Shown here: positions 54,397-63,224 of the stretch, in pieces
Layout: the number at the start of each line of letters is the position of its first letter
How positions within the stretch are numbered: position 1 is the first letter of the stretch
Assembly (NCBI RefSeq): GCF_030525615.1
Contig: NZ_JAUNEJ010000001.1
Coordinates: 186,001-250,000, forward strand
Reading direction: 5' to 3'
Source: Cutibacterium sp.
GTDB taxonomy: Bacteria; Actinomycetota; Actinomycetes; Propionibacteriales; Propionibacteriaceae
DNA length: 64,000 nt
The notes under the pieces: generated by a model
Databases searched by the model: none
What the model was told of the DNA's origin: nothing
The model's input: the letters and a program-made list of their open reading frames with translations, nothing else
Translations under genes and position numbers: made by a program

Positions 54397-55053
54397 TCAC
54401 CAGCCGCGGGCATGCCACAACGGGAGGTTGGGACGCTCCTCTCCAACCGTTGTGGCGTCGCCATGTCCGGGATGGATGATTGTCGTGTCGGCCAGCGGCG
54501 CGAAGATTTTCATGCAGACGTCGTTGTAGAGCCGTTCGAATTCCCGGCTCCCACTGGTCTTACCGACGCCGCCGGGGAAAAGGGAATCTCCCGTTAGAAC
54601 GTGGTCGTTCGGGTTACCACGCAGGCGGAGGGCAATGGACCCACGGGTGTGGCCCACCAGACCGATGACGTCAAGTTCGATCTCGCCGAGGCGGAAGAGA
54701 TCGCCGTCCCATATCGTGCGGCAGGTCACGCCGGTGGCGGCTTCAATGGCCTCGGCGTCGGGCGCACCGCACCATGGCTGTGCTCCCGTCGTCGCGATGA
54801 TTTCGGCGAGAGCCCCGGTGTGGTCGGAATGACGGTGGGTCGTGATGACAGCGCCGACCTCGTCGTCGCCGATGACGGCTTTGAGTCGTTCGGGTTCCGC
54901 TGCTGCGTCGACGAGGATGGCAGGGCCAGTGTCGGGATGAATGAGGTAGGCGTTGTTGTCCATTGTGCCCACCGACACCTTGATGAGTTCGACATTGTTG
55001 TTGACCCGGATGAGGGCGGCCTCGGATCCGGGATCGACGTGGTAGAGCGGCAT
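54397..55053 (-). CDS. Metallo-beta-lactamase-fold hydrolase (glyoxalase II-like)
   Basis: The product is 218 residues. The metal-binding motif TTHRHSDHTG, followed by GHTRGSIAL, TGDSLFPGGVGKT and IHPGHGDATT, places it in the glyoxalase II-like MBL group. It is probably a cytoplasmic thioester hydrolase; with mycothiol rather than glutathione expected here, S-acyl-mycothiol could be the substrate. The ATG at 55053 has AGGAAGGAA upstream. It is convergent with terC (12-base gap) and follows a mycothiol-type protein gene on the same strand. Confidence 0.85.
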   Translation of the reverse strand: MPLYHVDPGSEAALIRVNNNVELIKVSVGTMDNNAYLIHPDTGPAILVDAAAEPERLKAVIGDDEVGAVITTHRHSDHTGALAEIIATTGAQPWCGAPDAEAIEAATGVTCRTIWDGDLFRLGEIELDVIGLVGHTRGSIALRLRGNPNDHVLTGDSLFPGGVGKTSGSREFERLYNDVCMKIFAPLADTTIIHPGHGDATTVGEERPNLPLWHARGW

Positions 55054-55098
55054 GACGATTCCTTCCTCAAATGAGCAGGTGTTCCGTCGGAGATCCCG

Positions 55099-55842
55099 CT
55101 AGATGAGCATAGGGACGACGAGCTGGTCGGTGCCGGTGAGACGTGCGGTCCCTCCTCTTCCTGACAGCCATCCTGCCAGCGCGCCGTCAGGTCCGTGAAC
55201 TGTCGTGGCGAATCCGACCCCGCCAATACGGTCGATCAGCCCGGAATCGGAGACGACACGTATGGCCGGTACTTCTGAACGGTCACGTAGTCGGAAACAT
55301 ACCCATTCCAACAAGGTTCGGGCTGCGACATCGGGGAGCTCATCGACGGTCATACCCAGATCGAGGTCGATGTGATGGAGTGCGATTTCGGCAAGTCGTA
55401 GCGCTGGCAGGTCGGTAGCGTCGACACGAATGTCATCAGTGAGCCACACCGCAGTACCCGGTTCCACATCGTCAAGGGAGTCAAAGGCCGCGTTGAGTGA
55501 ACCTGCCGTGGTGTCCAGATCAATCTGTAACTCCACTCCGTCGCGTTCAGACCCGCGTTCAATGTCGCGATCGCGGATTTCGTCCGATGGGTAGAGGCGG
55601 GGAGCTTTATGGCCAGCCACGATGGCCTTGGCCACCGCTTCGAGAGCTTCGGCGTTCCGGGCGATATGGGTCGCAATATGCGCACGAGTCCATCCAGCCA
55701 GCCTGCTGGGAGCCTGCCATTCCTCATCCGATAGACCCATGGTGGCCCCGAGGAGACGTTGGGTGGCTTCCCGCTTGGCGGCGCGAATGATGTGTGGGGG
55801 AGTGCTGGGACACAGACCTGGAGGTCGTGTGACTGCGCTCAT
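55099..55842 (-). CDS. Maleylpyruvate isomerase family mycothiol-dependent enzyme
   Basis: The product is 247 residues. The DinB-like N-terminal domain has [20 protein letters not shown] and later [16 protein letters not shown], supplying the His residues of the metal site of the MDMPI family. Family members are mycothiol-dependent isomerases or transferases in Actinobacteria; the precise substrate is unknown. The ATG at 55842 is chosen over a much longer upstream reading that would enter the uvrA leader. It is divergent from uvrA (about 150 bp) and upstream of the MBL hydrolase, suggesting a small thiol-linked detoxification unit. Confidence 0.82.
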   Translation of the reverse strand: MSAVTRPPGLCPSTPPHIIRAAKREATQRLLGATMGLSDEEWQAPSRLAGWTRAHIATHIARNAEALEAVAKAIVAGHKAPRLYPSDEIRDRDIERGSERDGVELQIDLDTTAGSLNAAFDSLDDVEPGTAVWLTDDIRVDATDLPALRLAEIALHHIDLDLGMTVDELPDVAARTLLEWVCFRLRDRSEVPAIRVVSDSGLIDRIGGVGFATTVHGPDGALAGWLSGRGGTARLTGTDQLVVPMLI

Positions 55843-55993
55843 GACGCCTAACCTACTGGCAGTTCGCCGAAGTTTCCAGACAAACGGACACTGGGCAAGC
55901 CTGCTGATCGCAATTTCATGGGTTTTGAGGAGGTTTTGTGTTCCGTTATGCCGATCGCGCAGAGACGCAGATCTGTCTTTCCGGGCCTCTACC

Positions 55994-58939
55994 ATGAAGC
56001 CTGTGAGTGACCACATCATCGTCCGCGGTGCCCGAGAACACAATTTACGTAACGTCAGTTTGGACCTTCCTCGGGACGCGATGATTGTGTTCACAGGTTT
56101 GTCAGGTTCGGGGAAATCGTCCTTGGCCTTCGACACCATCTTCGCTGAGGGCCAGCGTCGGTATGTGGAGTCTTTGTCGTCCTATGCCCGCCAGTTCCTG
56201 GGGCAGATGGACAAGCCGGACGTCGACTTCATCGAGGGCCTCAGCCCGGCCGTTTCTATTGACCAAAAGTCCACGTCACGCAACCCCCGTTCGACAGTCG
56301 GCACGATTACTGAGATTCACGACTACTTGCGCCTGCTGTGGGCTCGTATCGGTAAACCCCACTGCCCAGTGTGTGGTGAGCTCATCAGCCGTCAGACACC
56401 TCAGCAGATCGTCGATCGGTTGATGGCCCTGGAAGAGGGCACGAAGTTCCAAGTACTGGCTCCGGTCATTCGTGGCCGCAAAGGTGAGTACGTTGAGCTT
56501 TTTCGACAGCTGACGACTGACGGTTTCACCCGTGTACGTGTTGACGGCGAGGTTCATCGGTTCGGTCAGGTACCGCCGTTGGACAAGAAACGCAAACACG
56601 ACGTCGATGTTGTTGTTGACCGAATCGCGGTCAAATCGTCAGCCAAGCAGCGTCTGACGGAATCGGTGGAGACCGCCCTTGGTCTGGCCCACGGAATTGT
56701 GGGTATCGACTTCGTTGATCGTGATCGATCTGACCCGCATCGCGAACGCCGATTCTCTGAGACGATGGCTTGCCCCAATCAGCATGACATTGACATCGAT
56801 GAGTTGGAGCCTCGCCAGTTTTCTTTTAATGGCCCGTGGGGAGCCTGCCCGACCTGCTCAGGTCTGGGAGCAACCCTTGAGGTCGATCCCGAACTTGTGG
56901 TTCCCGATTCGGGGCTGAGCCTGCTTGACGGTGCCATTGCGCCATGGTCGGGTCCGCGAGTCGCCAACCATTACCAGCACGTCTTTGCCGGGTTGGCAGA
57001 GAACCACGGTTTTGACGTCACCTTGCCCTGGTCAGAGCTTCCAGCCAAAGCTCGCAAACTGGTCCTGCATGGCGATGGTGATCCGGTCATGGTCTCGTAC
57101 CGCAACCGGTTTGGTCGGGTTCGTACCTACGCGCAGAACTACGAGGGAGTGCTGCACTACGTGCGTCGTCGCTATGACGAGGCCGAAACCGACGCCGCTC
57201 GCTCCCGGTGGGGCCAGTATTTGCGCGAGGTGCCCTGCCGCGATTGCCATGGCAAGCGTCTCAAGCCGACGAGTCTTGCCGTGACGGTCGGCGGCCGCAA
57301 CATTGCGGAAGTTTCCGATATGTCCATCGGGGAGGCCTCGCGATTTCTCAATGCTTTAACGCTGACCGAGCGTGAAGCGACCATTGCCGAGCGGGTCATC
57401 AAGGAGGTGAGGGCACGACTTCGGTTCCTTGTAGACGTCGGCCTGGATTACCTCACCTTGTCGCGGTCGGCTGGTTCGCTGTCGGGTGGAGAGGCACAGC
57501 GCATCCGGCTGGCAACTCAGATCGGTTCCGGACTCGTCGGTGTGCTCTACGTCCTTGATGAACCCTCTATCGGCTTGCACCAGCGCGATAATCGTCGTCT
57601 CATCGACACCCTTGTCAGGCTGAGAGATCTCGGAAACACCCTTATCGTCGTCGAGCACGACGAGGACACCATCCGTGTCGCCGATTGGGTTGTCGACGTC
57701 GGTCCGGGAGCAGGTGAGCACGGCGGAGAGATCGTCGTCTCAGGCACTGTCGACGACTTGGTGGCGAATGAGAGGTCGGTGACGGGAGCCTACTTGTCGG
57801 GAAAGAGATCCATCCCCCTGCCGGCGACCCGACGTCCCCGAACCGGACGGCAGTTGGTTGTCAAGGGTGCTCGGGAAAACAATCTGCACAATATTGACGT
57901 CACCTTCCCGTTGGGTCAGCTCGTCGTCGTTACAGGAGTGAGCGGTTCGGGTAAATCGACTTTGGTCAATCAGATTCTCTACACATCGTTGGCGCACCGG
58001 ATTCACGGTGCTCGAGCCGTGCCTGGGAAACACCGGACAATCACTGGGGTCGAGGAGATCGACAAGGTGATCCATGTTGACCAATCTCCGATAGGGCGGA
58101 CGCCGAGGTCGAACCCGGCCACCTACACCGGAGTCTTCGACAAGATCCGTGCCTTGTTTGCCCAGACTCCTGAGGCCAAGGTGCGCGGTTACCAGCAGGG
58201 TCGATTTTCGTTCAATATCAAGGGCGGACGCTGCGAAAACTGCCAGGGCGATGGCACCATCAAGATTGAGATGAACTTCCTTCCGGATGTCTATGTACCG
58301 TGCGAGGTGTGTCACGGTGCGCGGTACAACCGAGAAACGTTGGAGGTTCATTACAAGGGCAAGACGATCGCGGAGGTGCTCGACATGCCTATCGAGGAGG
58401 CATGCACCTTCTTCGAACCGATCACGTCGATTCACCGTCACCTCAAGACTCTCGTCGAGGTCGGATTGGGCTATGTACGGCTGGGCCAGCCAGCAACCAC
58501 TCTGTCAGGTGGCGAGGCCCAGCGCGTCAAATTGGCCTCAGAGCTGCAGAAGCGCTCCACCGGAAGAACCTTGTACGTCCTAGACGAGCCCACGACCGGT
58601 CTGCACTTTGAGGACATTCGCAAGCTTCTGCTGGTGCTGGGACGGCTTGTCGACCAAGGCAACTCCGTTCTGGTCATTGAGCACAACCTTGACGTCATCA
58701 AGACCGCCGACTGGATCATTGATATGGGACCCGAAGGCGGCGACGGTGGCGGGGTGGTCGTTGCAGAGGGAACCCCAGAACAGGTAGCCGCCGTCGAGGA
58801 GTCTTACACCGGGCAGTTCCTGGCAGACATACTGGCCGGGCGAGAAGTTCCTGTTGGTGATGAGCCGGCTCTCATTGCCGAGCCGCCCGGCGCTAAGAGG
58901 AAGGGCGCGAAGAGGACCACCGGCAAGAAGACCCGCTAA
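55994..58939 (+). CDS. uvrA: Excinuclease ABC subunit A
   Basis: The product is 981 residues. Two ABC modules are present, with Walker A motifs [18 protein letters not shown] and [15 protein letters not shown] and signatures [15 protein letters not shown] and [15 protein letters not shown]. The zinc-binding cysteines are in CPTCSGLG with CRDCHGKR, and in CENCQGDG with CEVCHGARY. UvrA dimers scan DNA for distortions and load UvrB. The ATG at 55994 starts the conserved region [20 protein letters not shown]; ribosome-site support is weak. A Lys/Arg-rich tail ends the protein. Confidence 0.97.
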   Translation: MKPVSDHIIVRGAREHNLRNVSLDLPRDAMIVFTGLSGSGKSSLAFDTIFAEGQRRYVESLSSYARQFLGQMDKPDVDFIEGLSPAVSIDQKSTSRNPRSTVGTITEIHDYLRLLWARIGKPHCPVCGELISRQTPQQIVDRLMALEEGTKFQVLAPVIRGRKGEYVELFRQLTTDGFTRVRVDGEVHRFGQVPPLDKKRKHDVDVVVDRIAVKSSAKQRLTESVETALGLAHGIVGIDFVDRDRSDPHRERRFSETMACPNQHDIDIDELEPRQFSFNGPWGACPTCSGLGATLEVDPELVVPDSGLSLLDGAIAPWSGPRVANHYQHVFAGLAENHGFDVTLPWSELPAKARKLVLHGDGDPVMVSYRNRFGRVRTYAQNYEGVLHYVRRRYDEAETDAARSRWGQYLREVPCRDCHGKRLKPTSLAVTVGGRNIAEVSDMSIGEASRFLNALTLTEREATIAERVIKEVRARLRFLVDVGLDYLTLSRSAGSLSGGEAQRIRLATQIGSGLVGVLYVLDEPSIGLHQRDNRRLIDTLVRLRDLGNTLIVVEHDEDTIRVADWVVDVGPGAGEHGGEIVVSGTVDDLVANERSVTGAYLSGKRSIPLPATRRPRTGRQLVVKGARENNLHNIDVTFPLGQLVVVTGVSGSGKSTLVNQILYTSLAHRIHGARAVPGKHRTITGVEEIDKVIHVDQSPIGRTPRSNPATYTGVFDKIRALFAQTPEAKVRGYQQGRFSFNIKGGRCENCQGDGTIKIEMNFLPDVYVPCEVCHGARYNRETLEVHYKGKTIAEVLDMPIEEACTFFEPITSIHRHLKTLVEVGLGYVRLGQPATTLSGGEAQRVKLASELQKRSTGRTLYVLDEPTTGLHFEDIRKLLLVLGRLVDQGNSVLVIEHNLDVIKTADWIIDMGPEGGDGGGVVVAEGTPEQVAAVEESYTGQFLADILAGREVPVGDEPALIAEPPGAKRKGAKRTTGKKTR

Positions 58940-58944
58940 GCGGC

Positions 58945-59352
58945 TCAGGAACCGCTGACGGTCAAGGAATCGCCCTTTGCGGTCACCTTGGCCTTGCCAA
59001 GACCAGCAGTTGCAGGGCCTTGGGTCACGTGGCCATCACTGATGTCGAACGTGGAATCATGGCAAGGACACAGCAGGGAGCCGTCCCGGACTTCATCGAC
59101 CTGACATCCAGCGTGCGGACACACTCGTACGAAGCCTTTGAACGTGCCCTTGGTGGGTTGGGTGATGACGAAGTTCGTGCCGTCGATGACGGTTCCGCCG
59201 CCGACTGGCACATCCGCAGTTTTGATGGTTGCCGGCCCGGAGTGAACGTCGTTGGAGTTTTGGTAAGTATTGCACCCAGCAATCGCTCCGGTAGTAGCTA
59301 GGGCGGCGACGCTGCCAGCGGTGCGCAGAATCTTGCGTCGAGTGGGGGACAT
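58945..59352 (-). CDS. Rieske [2Fe-2S] lipoprotein
   Basis: The product is 135 residues. The N-terminus SPTRRKILRTAGSVAALATT has a Tat-like twin arginine and then lipobox IAGC (cysteine near 27). The Rieske domain has CPHAGCQV and CPCHDSTFDISDG, giving the two Cys and two His ligands. It is an exported, lipid-anchored electron-transfer protein whose redox partner is not encoded nearby. Small stand-alone Rieske lipoproteins with this layout occur in Actinobacteria. It is convergent with uvrA (5-base gap) and lies 17 bases downstream of the histidine phosphatase gene. Confidence 0.88.
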   Translation of the reverse strand: MSPTRRKILRTAGSVAALATTGAIAGCNTYQNSNDVHSGPATIKTADVPVGGGTVIDGTNFVITQPTKGTFKGFVRVCPHAGCQVDEVRDGSLLCPCHDSTFDISDGHVTQGPATAGLGKAKVTAKGDSLTVSGS

Positions 59353-59369
59353 AATCTCTCTTTCGTTGC

Positions 59370-60116
59370 TCAGCGGGTGCCGGGGTTACCGGTAGAGGCG
59401 GCAACGGCGCCGTGGACCATACCGGCTTCAATGAGGTGATCCACCCGATTAATCCAGTGAATCTCGTATCCGTTCGGGTGAAGCTCAATCATCGACGTGG
59501 CGGTGTTCTGCAAACCGATCCAGTGGGGTTCGCTCCCGATGGGGTAATTGCGCAGGTCAGCGGCAAGTTGTGGGGCTATCAGATGGAGTAGGAGCATGGA
59601 CCCGATAGCTCCGTGGGCTACCAGGGCTATGCAATCGTGGTCATCGTGTGCGTTACGAACCCATTCAGCGATACGACCGGCACGAGTTGCCGCCTCAGCT
59701 GCGGTTTCGATGCGGGCCTCGCGCCACCCGTGCTCAGTGATTGATTCCGGGAAGACCGCGCGATCGGTGATGGCAGACAAAGCTGACAGCGATGACCCTG
59801 GATGGCCGGTTTCAACTCCGTCAACAATCTCAACTGGGCCTGGACGCTCAAAGATGAGGTCATTGACGATGATGGGTAGGTCGAGGGCTTCGGCGACCGG
59901 GGCTGCCGTCTGGATGGTGCGCATCATGGGGGAGGAATACAGCTTGGTCGGTCGCGGGGAGACTGATCCGATCCATGCCCCTAGCGCCTCAGCCTGACGT
60001 TGACCCAGCTCGGTGAGTTCAGGGTCTGGTTTGCGGCCCCGTTGGTAAGCCTCGACGGACTGCGCAGCGGCGGCGTTGTTTTCGGACTGACCATGGCGGA
60101 TGAGGAGAAGATGCAC
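59370..60116 (-). CDS. Histidine phosphatase superfamily (phosphoglycerate mutase-like) protein
   Basis: The product is 248 residues. The catalytic motif LLLIRHGQSENN at the N-terminus (phospho-accepting His in RHG), SSPMMRTIQTAAP and VAHGAIGSMLL define the family. Substrates vary widely (sugar phosphates, nucleotides, phosphoproteins), so no specific function is assigned. The start is a GTG at 60116. It is the last ordinary gene before the accessory boundary. Confidence 0.85.
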   Translation of the reverse strand: MHLLLIRHGQSENNAAAAQSVEAYQRGRKPDPELTELGQRQAEALGAWIGSVSPRPTKLYSSPMMRTIQTAAPVAEALDLPIIVNDLIFERPGPVEIVDGVETGHPGSSLSALSAITDRAVFPESITEHGWREARIETAAEAATRAGRIAEWVRNAHDDHDCIALVAHGAIGSMLLLHLIAPQLAADLRNYPIGSEPHWIGLQNTATSMIELHPNGYEIHWINRVDHLIEAGMVHGAVAASTGNPGTR

Positions 60117-60214
60117 GCTGACCAGCCTAGCGATGATTCCTGCACGGGATGGCTCGGTACTGGACCGGGAGTGGTGGGTGGATCAGCCCCCTTCAGGTCT
60201 GCACCCTAGCGCCC

Positions 60215-60790
60215 GTGCTGCTAGATACCCATGCGTAGGGTGTCCAGCCAGGTTGGTGTACAGGCTGGTAAAAGCCTGCCAGATCCTCCGGGACTACACG
60301 TCGGTGATGAAAGATACGTGTACCCATCCCGACAAGGTTGGCTCGTAGGTTTATATCAGCTCAGAACCCGTGAGACTTGAACGCGCTGAAGTTCTTTTGG
60401 CCAGGTCCACAGGGCATGCGTCCTTCGACCAGGTCGTCCTTTACGGTTTGGCGCGGCGGATGCCGTGCAGGCCCGTGGCCCGTATTAGCCGCTCGACGGT
60501 GCAGCAAGGCACATGCCTTAGTCTGTGTTCTCGAGTCGGTTGAGCATCGTGTGCTTCATTCGCCAGCTCCCGGATCCGCTGGGCCTCGACTGGCGGTTCC
60601 CGACCGGGCGTCTGTGTCGACTGCGGCCTTCGTGACTACAGTGCGCAACACCTCGGGGTAGACGCCCAGCTCCTGGGCGATTCTTCTTATTGCGCTCTTA
60701 GACTTCTCCGAAATCCCGGTTGGCCTTCACAGCCATTCAGATGGCCCGCTCCCGCAGCTCCTCAATCTACGTCCTCCGAACACGCATGAC
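60215..60790 (-). pseudogene. Degenerate IS3-family insertion sequence (orfA and orfB remnants)
   Basis: On the minus strand, fragments of both IS3 proteins can be read in shifting frames. OrfA pieces are IEELRERAI, KSKSAIRRIAQELGVYPEV and VEAQRIRELANE. OrfB pieces are ACALLHRR, CTVERLIRATGLHGIRRAKP, and TYEPTLSGWVHVSFITDV followed by SRRI, which covers the first catalytic aspartate region. Several stops and frameshifts separate them and large parts are deleted, so the element is long dead. It sits exactly between the core gene set and the A+T-rich YcaO locus. Terminal inverted repeats were not identified. Flanking sequence at 60117-60214 and 60791-60930 shows nothing recognisable. Confidence 0.82.
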
Positions 60791-60930
60791 AGTAGCCGTT
60801 CCGTGTATTCGTTGCCCCCAGAAAACCCAGTACAGTTCACCTCTCTGGAATCCGGGTGCGTTAACGTGGGTAGCTCTAACGAGAGGCTCTTCGCCCAGAA
60901 GGGTGTCCGATCGCGGTAGTTGCCCCTCCG

Positions 60931-60959
60931 TTGACGACACTAGTAACAACAGGTATCCT
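60931..60959 (+). promoter_or_regulatory. Near-consensus promoter of the YcaO locus
   Basis: TTGACG (60931-60936) and TATCCT (60954-60959) are separated by exactly 17 bases. Transcription would begin near 60966 and give a leader of about 50 bases before the first ATG at 61016. It is the strongest sigma-A-like match I saw in the window. Confidence 0.7.
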
Positions 60960-61015
60960 AGTCATTCCCGATCCAATCAGAAAAAGCATGAAACTGGCAG
61001 AGATTAGGAGGGGTA

Positions 61016-61126
61016 ATGAATATTGAACTCAATTCTGATGACTTTGTGAGAATTGACCTCGACCCCAGAGGAGAGAATATCCTCGCTCCAAACGGAAACC
61101 ATCATCCTTCCCCAAGTCCGTCATAG
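61016..61126 (+). CDS. 36-residue ORF at the head of the YcaO operon (candidate precursor/leader peptide or frameshifted YcaO N-terminus)
   Basis: An ATG with TAGGAGGGG just upstream (61005-61013) opens a 36-codon frame: it starts MNIELNSDDFVRIDLDP and ends in NHHPSPSPS. It has the best ribosome site at this locus and is the first frame after the promoter. It overlaps the YcaO frame, which lies +1 relative to it. Three readings are possible: a small RiPP precursor with a Ser/Pro/His-rich tail, a leader peptide that couples translation, or the true YcaO N-terminus joined by a +1 shift near CCC-AGA (about 61064-61069). The absence of Cys or Thr in the tail argues against a rich azole core. Confidence 0.45.
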   Translation: MNIELNSDDFVRIDLDPRGENILAPNGNHHPSPSPS

Positions 61127-63215
61127 GTTTACCGTAACAGAGTTGGCGAGCATGAAGGTAGTTAGTGTTTGGCAAGACTCAGGGGTCATCACTCTTGTGC
61201 GAGATTCGACGGGAGATTTGTACATCCCGAAAAAACGAATCCAGGCATCCAAAAACATCCGCCTGTTCACCCCGATTAACGAGACAATAAAACCCACCGA
61301 CATTCTCATCCCTAGCGGAGTTCTATGCTTCGTTGACTCCTTGAATGATACTATAAGCGATTCGGTATGCCGGTTACATCAGCTGACTAAAGGCACATCG
61401 GATTCTAACATATTAATAGTGACAGCATCTGATTCGGTCGAACGAAAAGGGGCTTTAGCAGAATGCGGGGTTAATTCTTCAAAGAAGACCAGAATTCTCG
61501 AAGTTACGCTTCCTATATCATGTTTAAGTCCGACTTTAACGGCAGGGCGTCTAACCTACGCTGACATCGTATCAAGGCGGAAAACTAATTTTCCCAGGAA
61601 AGATATCTATGAGATCTTATCTCAGGAGTCGTACCTAACATCCTTAGATAAGCTGACCTTTTATATACTGCAGCAGTTTATATTGCACAATGAGGTTTGT
61701 TTTCCGGAAAAACAGGACGGTGCAAGTTACTCGGCTTCAGAGTATGATGTTTTATCTCAGGTTTTCATTCATTCTGATTTAATCCCATTCAGATTAACTG
61801 GAAACAGGGCGATCCCTCTGGCTCCATCCGATTACACGGAGGCCGCCAGTCAGAATCCACGCCACGGAATCGTTAAAAGACTCCGCAGAATTGAGAATCA
61901 TCCCACGCTGCCTTCATCACTAATAACCGTCCAGAGCGATGTTGCTGACCTTCGCTCCGCTTCCTGCTGGGCGAACAATACCGTATGTCAGGGGAGTTCT
62001 TTCAATAATCTACATAATGCGGAGTTGTCGGCATTAGGTGAAGCATACGAAAGGTATTGTGTCAATATCATTGATCCGTACAAGGTTGTAATCGGTAGTG
62101 CAAATTCCCTTAAACGTAATGGGCTAACCCCCGTCAACCCCAGTGATTTTGTACTTTTTACGCCCGAGCAAATTCACAACTTTGGTGGAAGGTTCGAAGG
62201 ATTTCATAATGAGACCGTTACGACATGGACCACTGGAAAGACCTTTAAGGGAGAGGAAAAACTTGTCCCAGTATCCATGGTTTTTGTAAACCACCGTCGG
62301 CTTCAAAAGCTTGGAGATTACCCCCTTCCACATATTAATGCTCCCGCCTACGCGGGGATTTCTGCAGGCAGAACAGTGACGTCGGCATGTGTCAACGCTC
62401 TGCAAGAACTGATGGAACGCCATGCTACTATGTGTTGGTGGCACAATCCACCACATGGTGTTCGGCTGTCTGTTGAAAAGGATAGTTTTATAGGAAATCT
62501 TGTAACAGAATTTGAGAATAAGGGCAATGTCGTTTCGATTGTCAACATTGAAAACCGCTTCCATGTGCCAATTTATGCCGCTACAGTCCTCAACGTGGAG
62601 TCTGGAATTGTTAACACAGGTTTTGGTTGTAGACTAACCAATGAAGCCGCAATATTAAAAGCGCTTACTGAAGCATGTACGCTTCAAGCCGGCAGTTTTG
62701 ATTTACTCAATCCGTCTGGTGAACTGTTCATGGCAATTGAGCGCGGTGAACTCTGGGAGGGTATCGCAAAACCGTGGCGACAAGATCGAAGGTATCTTGA
62801 TTATTACTTATCAGATTTTTCGACAATGAACGATCTGATGCTTCAGCAACAAGTTTATCTTGATTGGCGGCTACTAAGCCGCGTACGTCCGTGGCTGTTC
62901 CCCCAGCAGACTGCACGCGGGTATTTTTACCCTGATTGCCATTTCGAGAACCTTGATGATGAGCTAAACTATTACGTCAAAATTCTCGATAGTATGTCAT
63001 TAGAACCTGTCATGATTGACGTGACATCGCCCGATGTTCAGACTCTACAAATCTCAGTTATTCGAGTTATTGTCCCTGGCCTAGTTCCAAATTTTGCTGT
63101 AGGGGATCTTCATTTAGGGAATCATGTCATCCAAAACGAGCCCGTACTACTGGGGTATCAGAAGGAACCAACTTCTCTCGACAAGCTCAACGTGTATCCT
63201 CTTCCCCATTGCTAG
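61053..63215 (+). CDS. YcaO-family cyclodehydratase (TOMM/SagD-like, with fused N-terminal domain)
   Basis: The product is about 720 residues. The C-terminal YcaO domain (from about residue 280) has ELSALGEAYERY near 325, ALQELMERHATM near 449 and AAILKALTEACTL, matching the conserved Glu-rich ATP- and Mg-binding motifs. The C-terminus VYPLPHC resembles the proline-rich ends of azoline-forming YcaOs. The first about 270 residues resemble the leader-binding or ThiF-like partner domain often fused to SagD-type proteins. It should use ATP to cyclise Ser, Thr or Cys of a peptide to azolines. The only upstream start after an in-frame stop is a TTG at 61053 with a poor ribosome site. The DNA is much richer in A+T than the core genes, suggesting transfer. 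The exporter gene follows after 9 bases. Confidence 0.85.
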   Translation: MTSTPEERISSLQTETIILPQVRHRFTVTELASMKVVSVWQDSGVITLVRDSTGDLYIPKKRIQASKNIRLFTPINETIKPTDILIPSGVLCFVDSLNDTISDSVCRLHQLTKGTSDSNILIVTASDSVERKGALAECGVNSSKKTRILEVTLPISCLSPTLTAGRLTYADIVSRRKTNFPRKDIYEILSQESYLTSLDKLTFYILQQFILHNEVCFPEKQDGASYSASEYDVLSQVFIHSDLIPFRLTGNRAIPLAPSDYTEAASQNPRHGIVKRLRRIENHPTLPSSLITVQSDVADLRSASCWANNTVCQGSSFNNLHNAELSALGEAYERYCVNIIDPYKVVIGSANSLKRNGLTPVNPSDFVLFTPEQIHNFGGRFEGFHNETVTTWTTGKTFKGEEKLVPVSMVFVNHRRLQKLGDYPLPHINAPAYAGISAGRTVTSACVNALQELMERHATMCWWHNPPHGVRLSVEKDSFIGNLVTEFENKGNVVSIVNIENRFHVPIYAATVLNVESGIVNTGFGCRLTNEAAILKALTEACTLQAGSFDLLNPSGELFMAIERGELWEGIAKPWRQDRRYLDYYLSDFSTMNDLMLQQQVYLDWRLLSRVRPWLFPQQTARGYFYPDCHFENLDDELNYYVKILDSMSLEPVMIDVTSPDVQTLQISVIRVIVPGLVPNFAVGDLHLGNHVIQNEPVLLGYQKEPTSLDKLNVYPLPHC

Positions 63216-63224
63216 AAGGACATC

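Noticed and set aside
61053..63215. YcaO protein as a RimO-associated or thioamide-forming enzyme
   Set aside because: The length, fused N-terminal domain and proline-type C-terminus fit SagD-like azoline enzymes better, and no TfuA-like or RimO gene is adjacent in the visible part.
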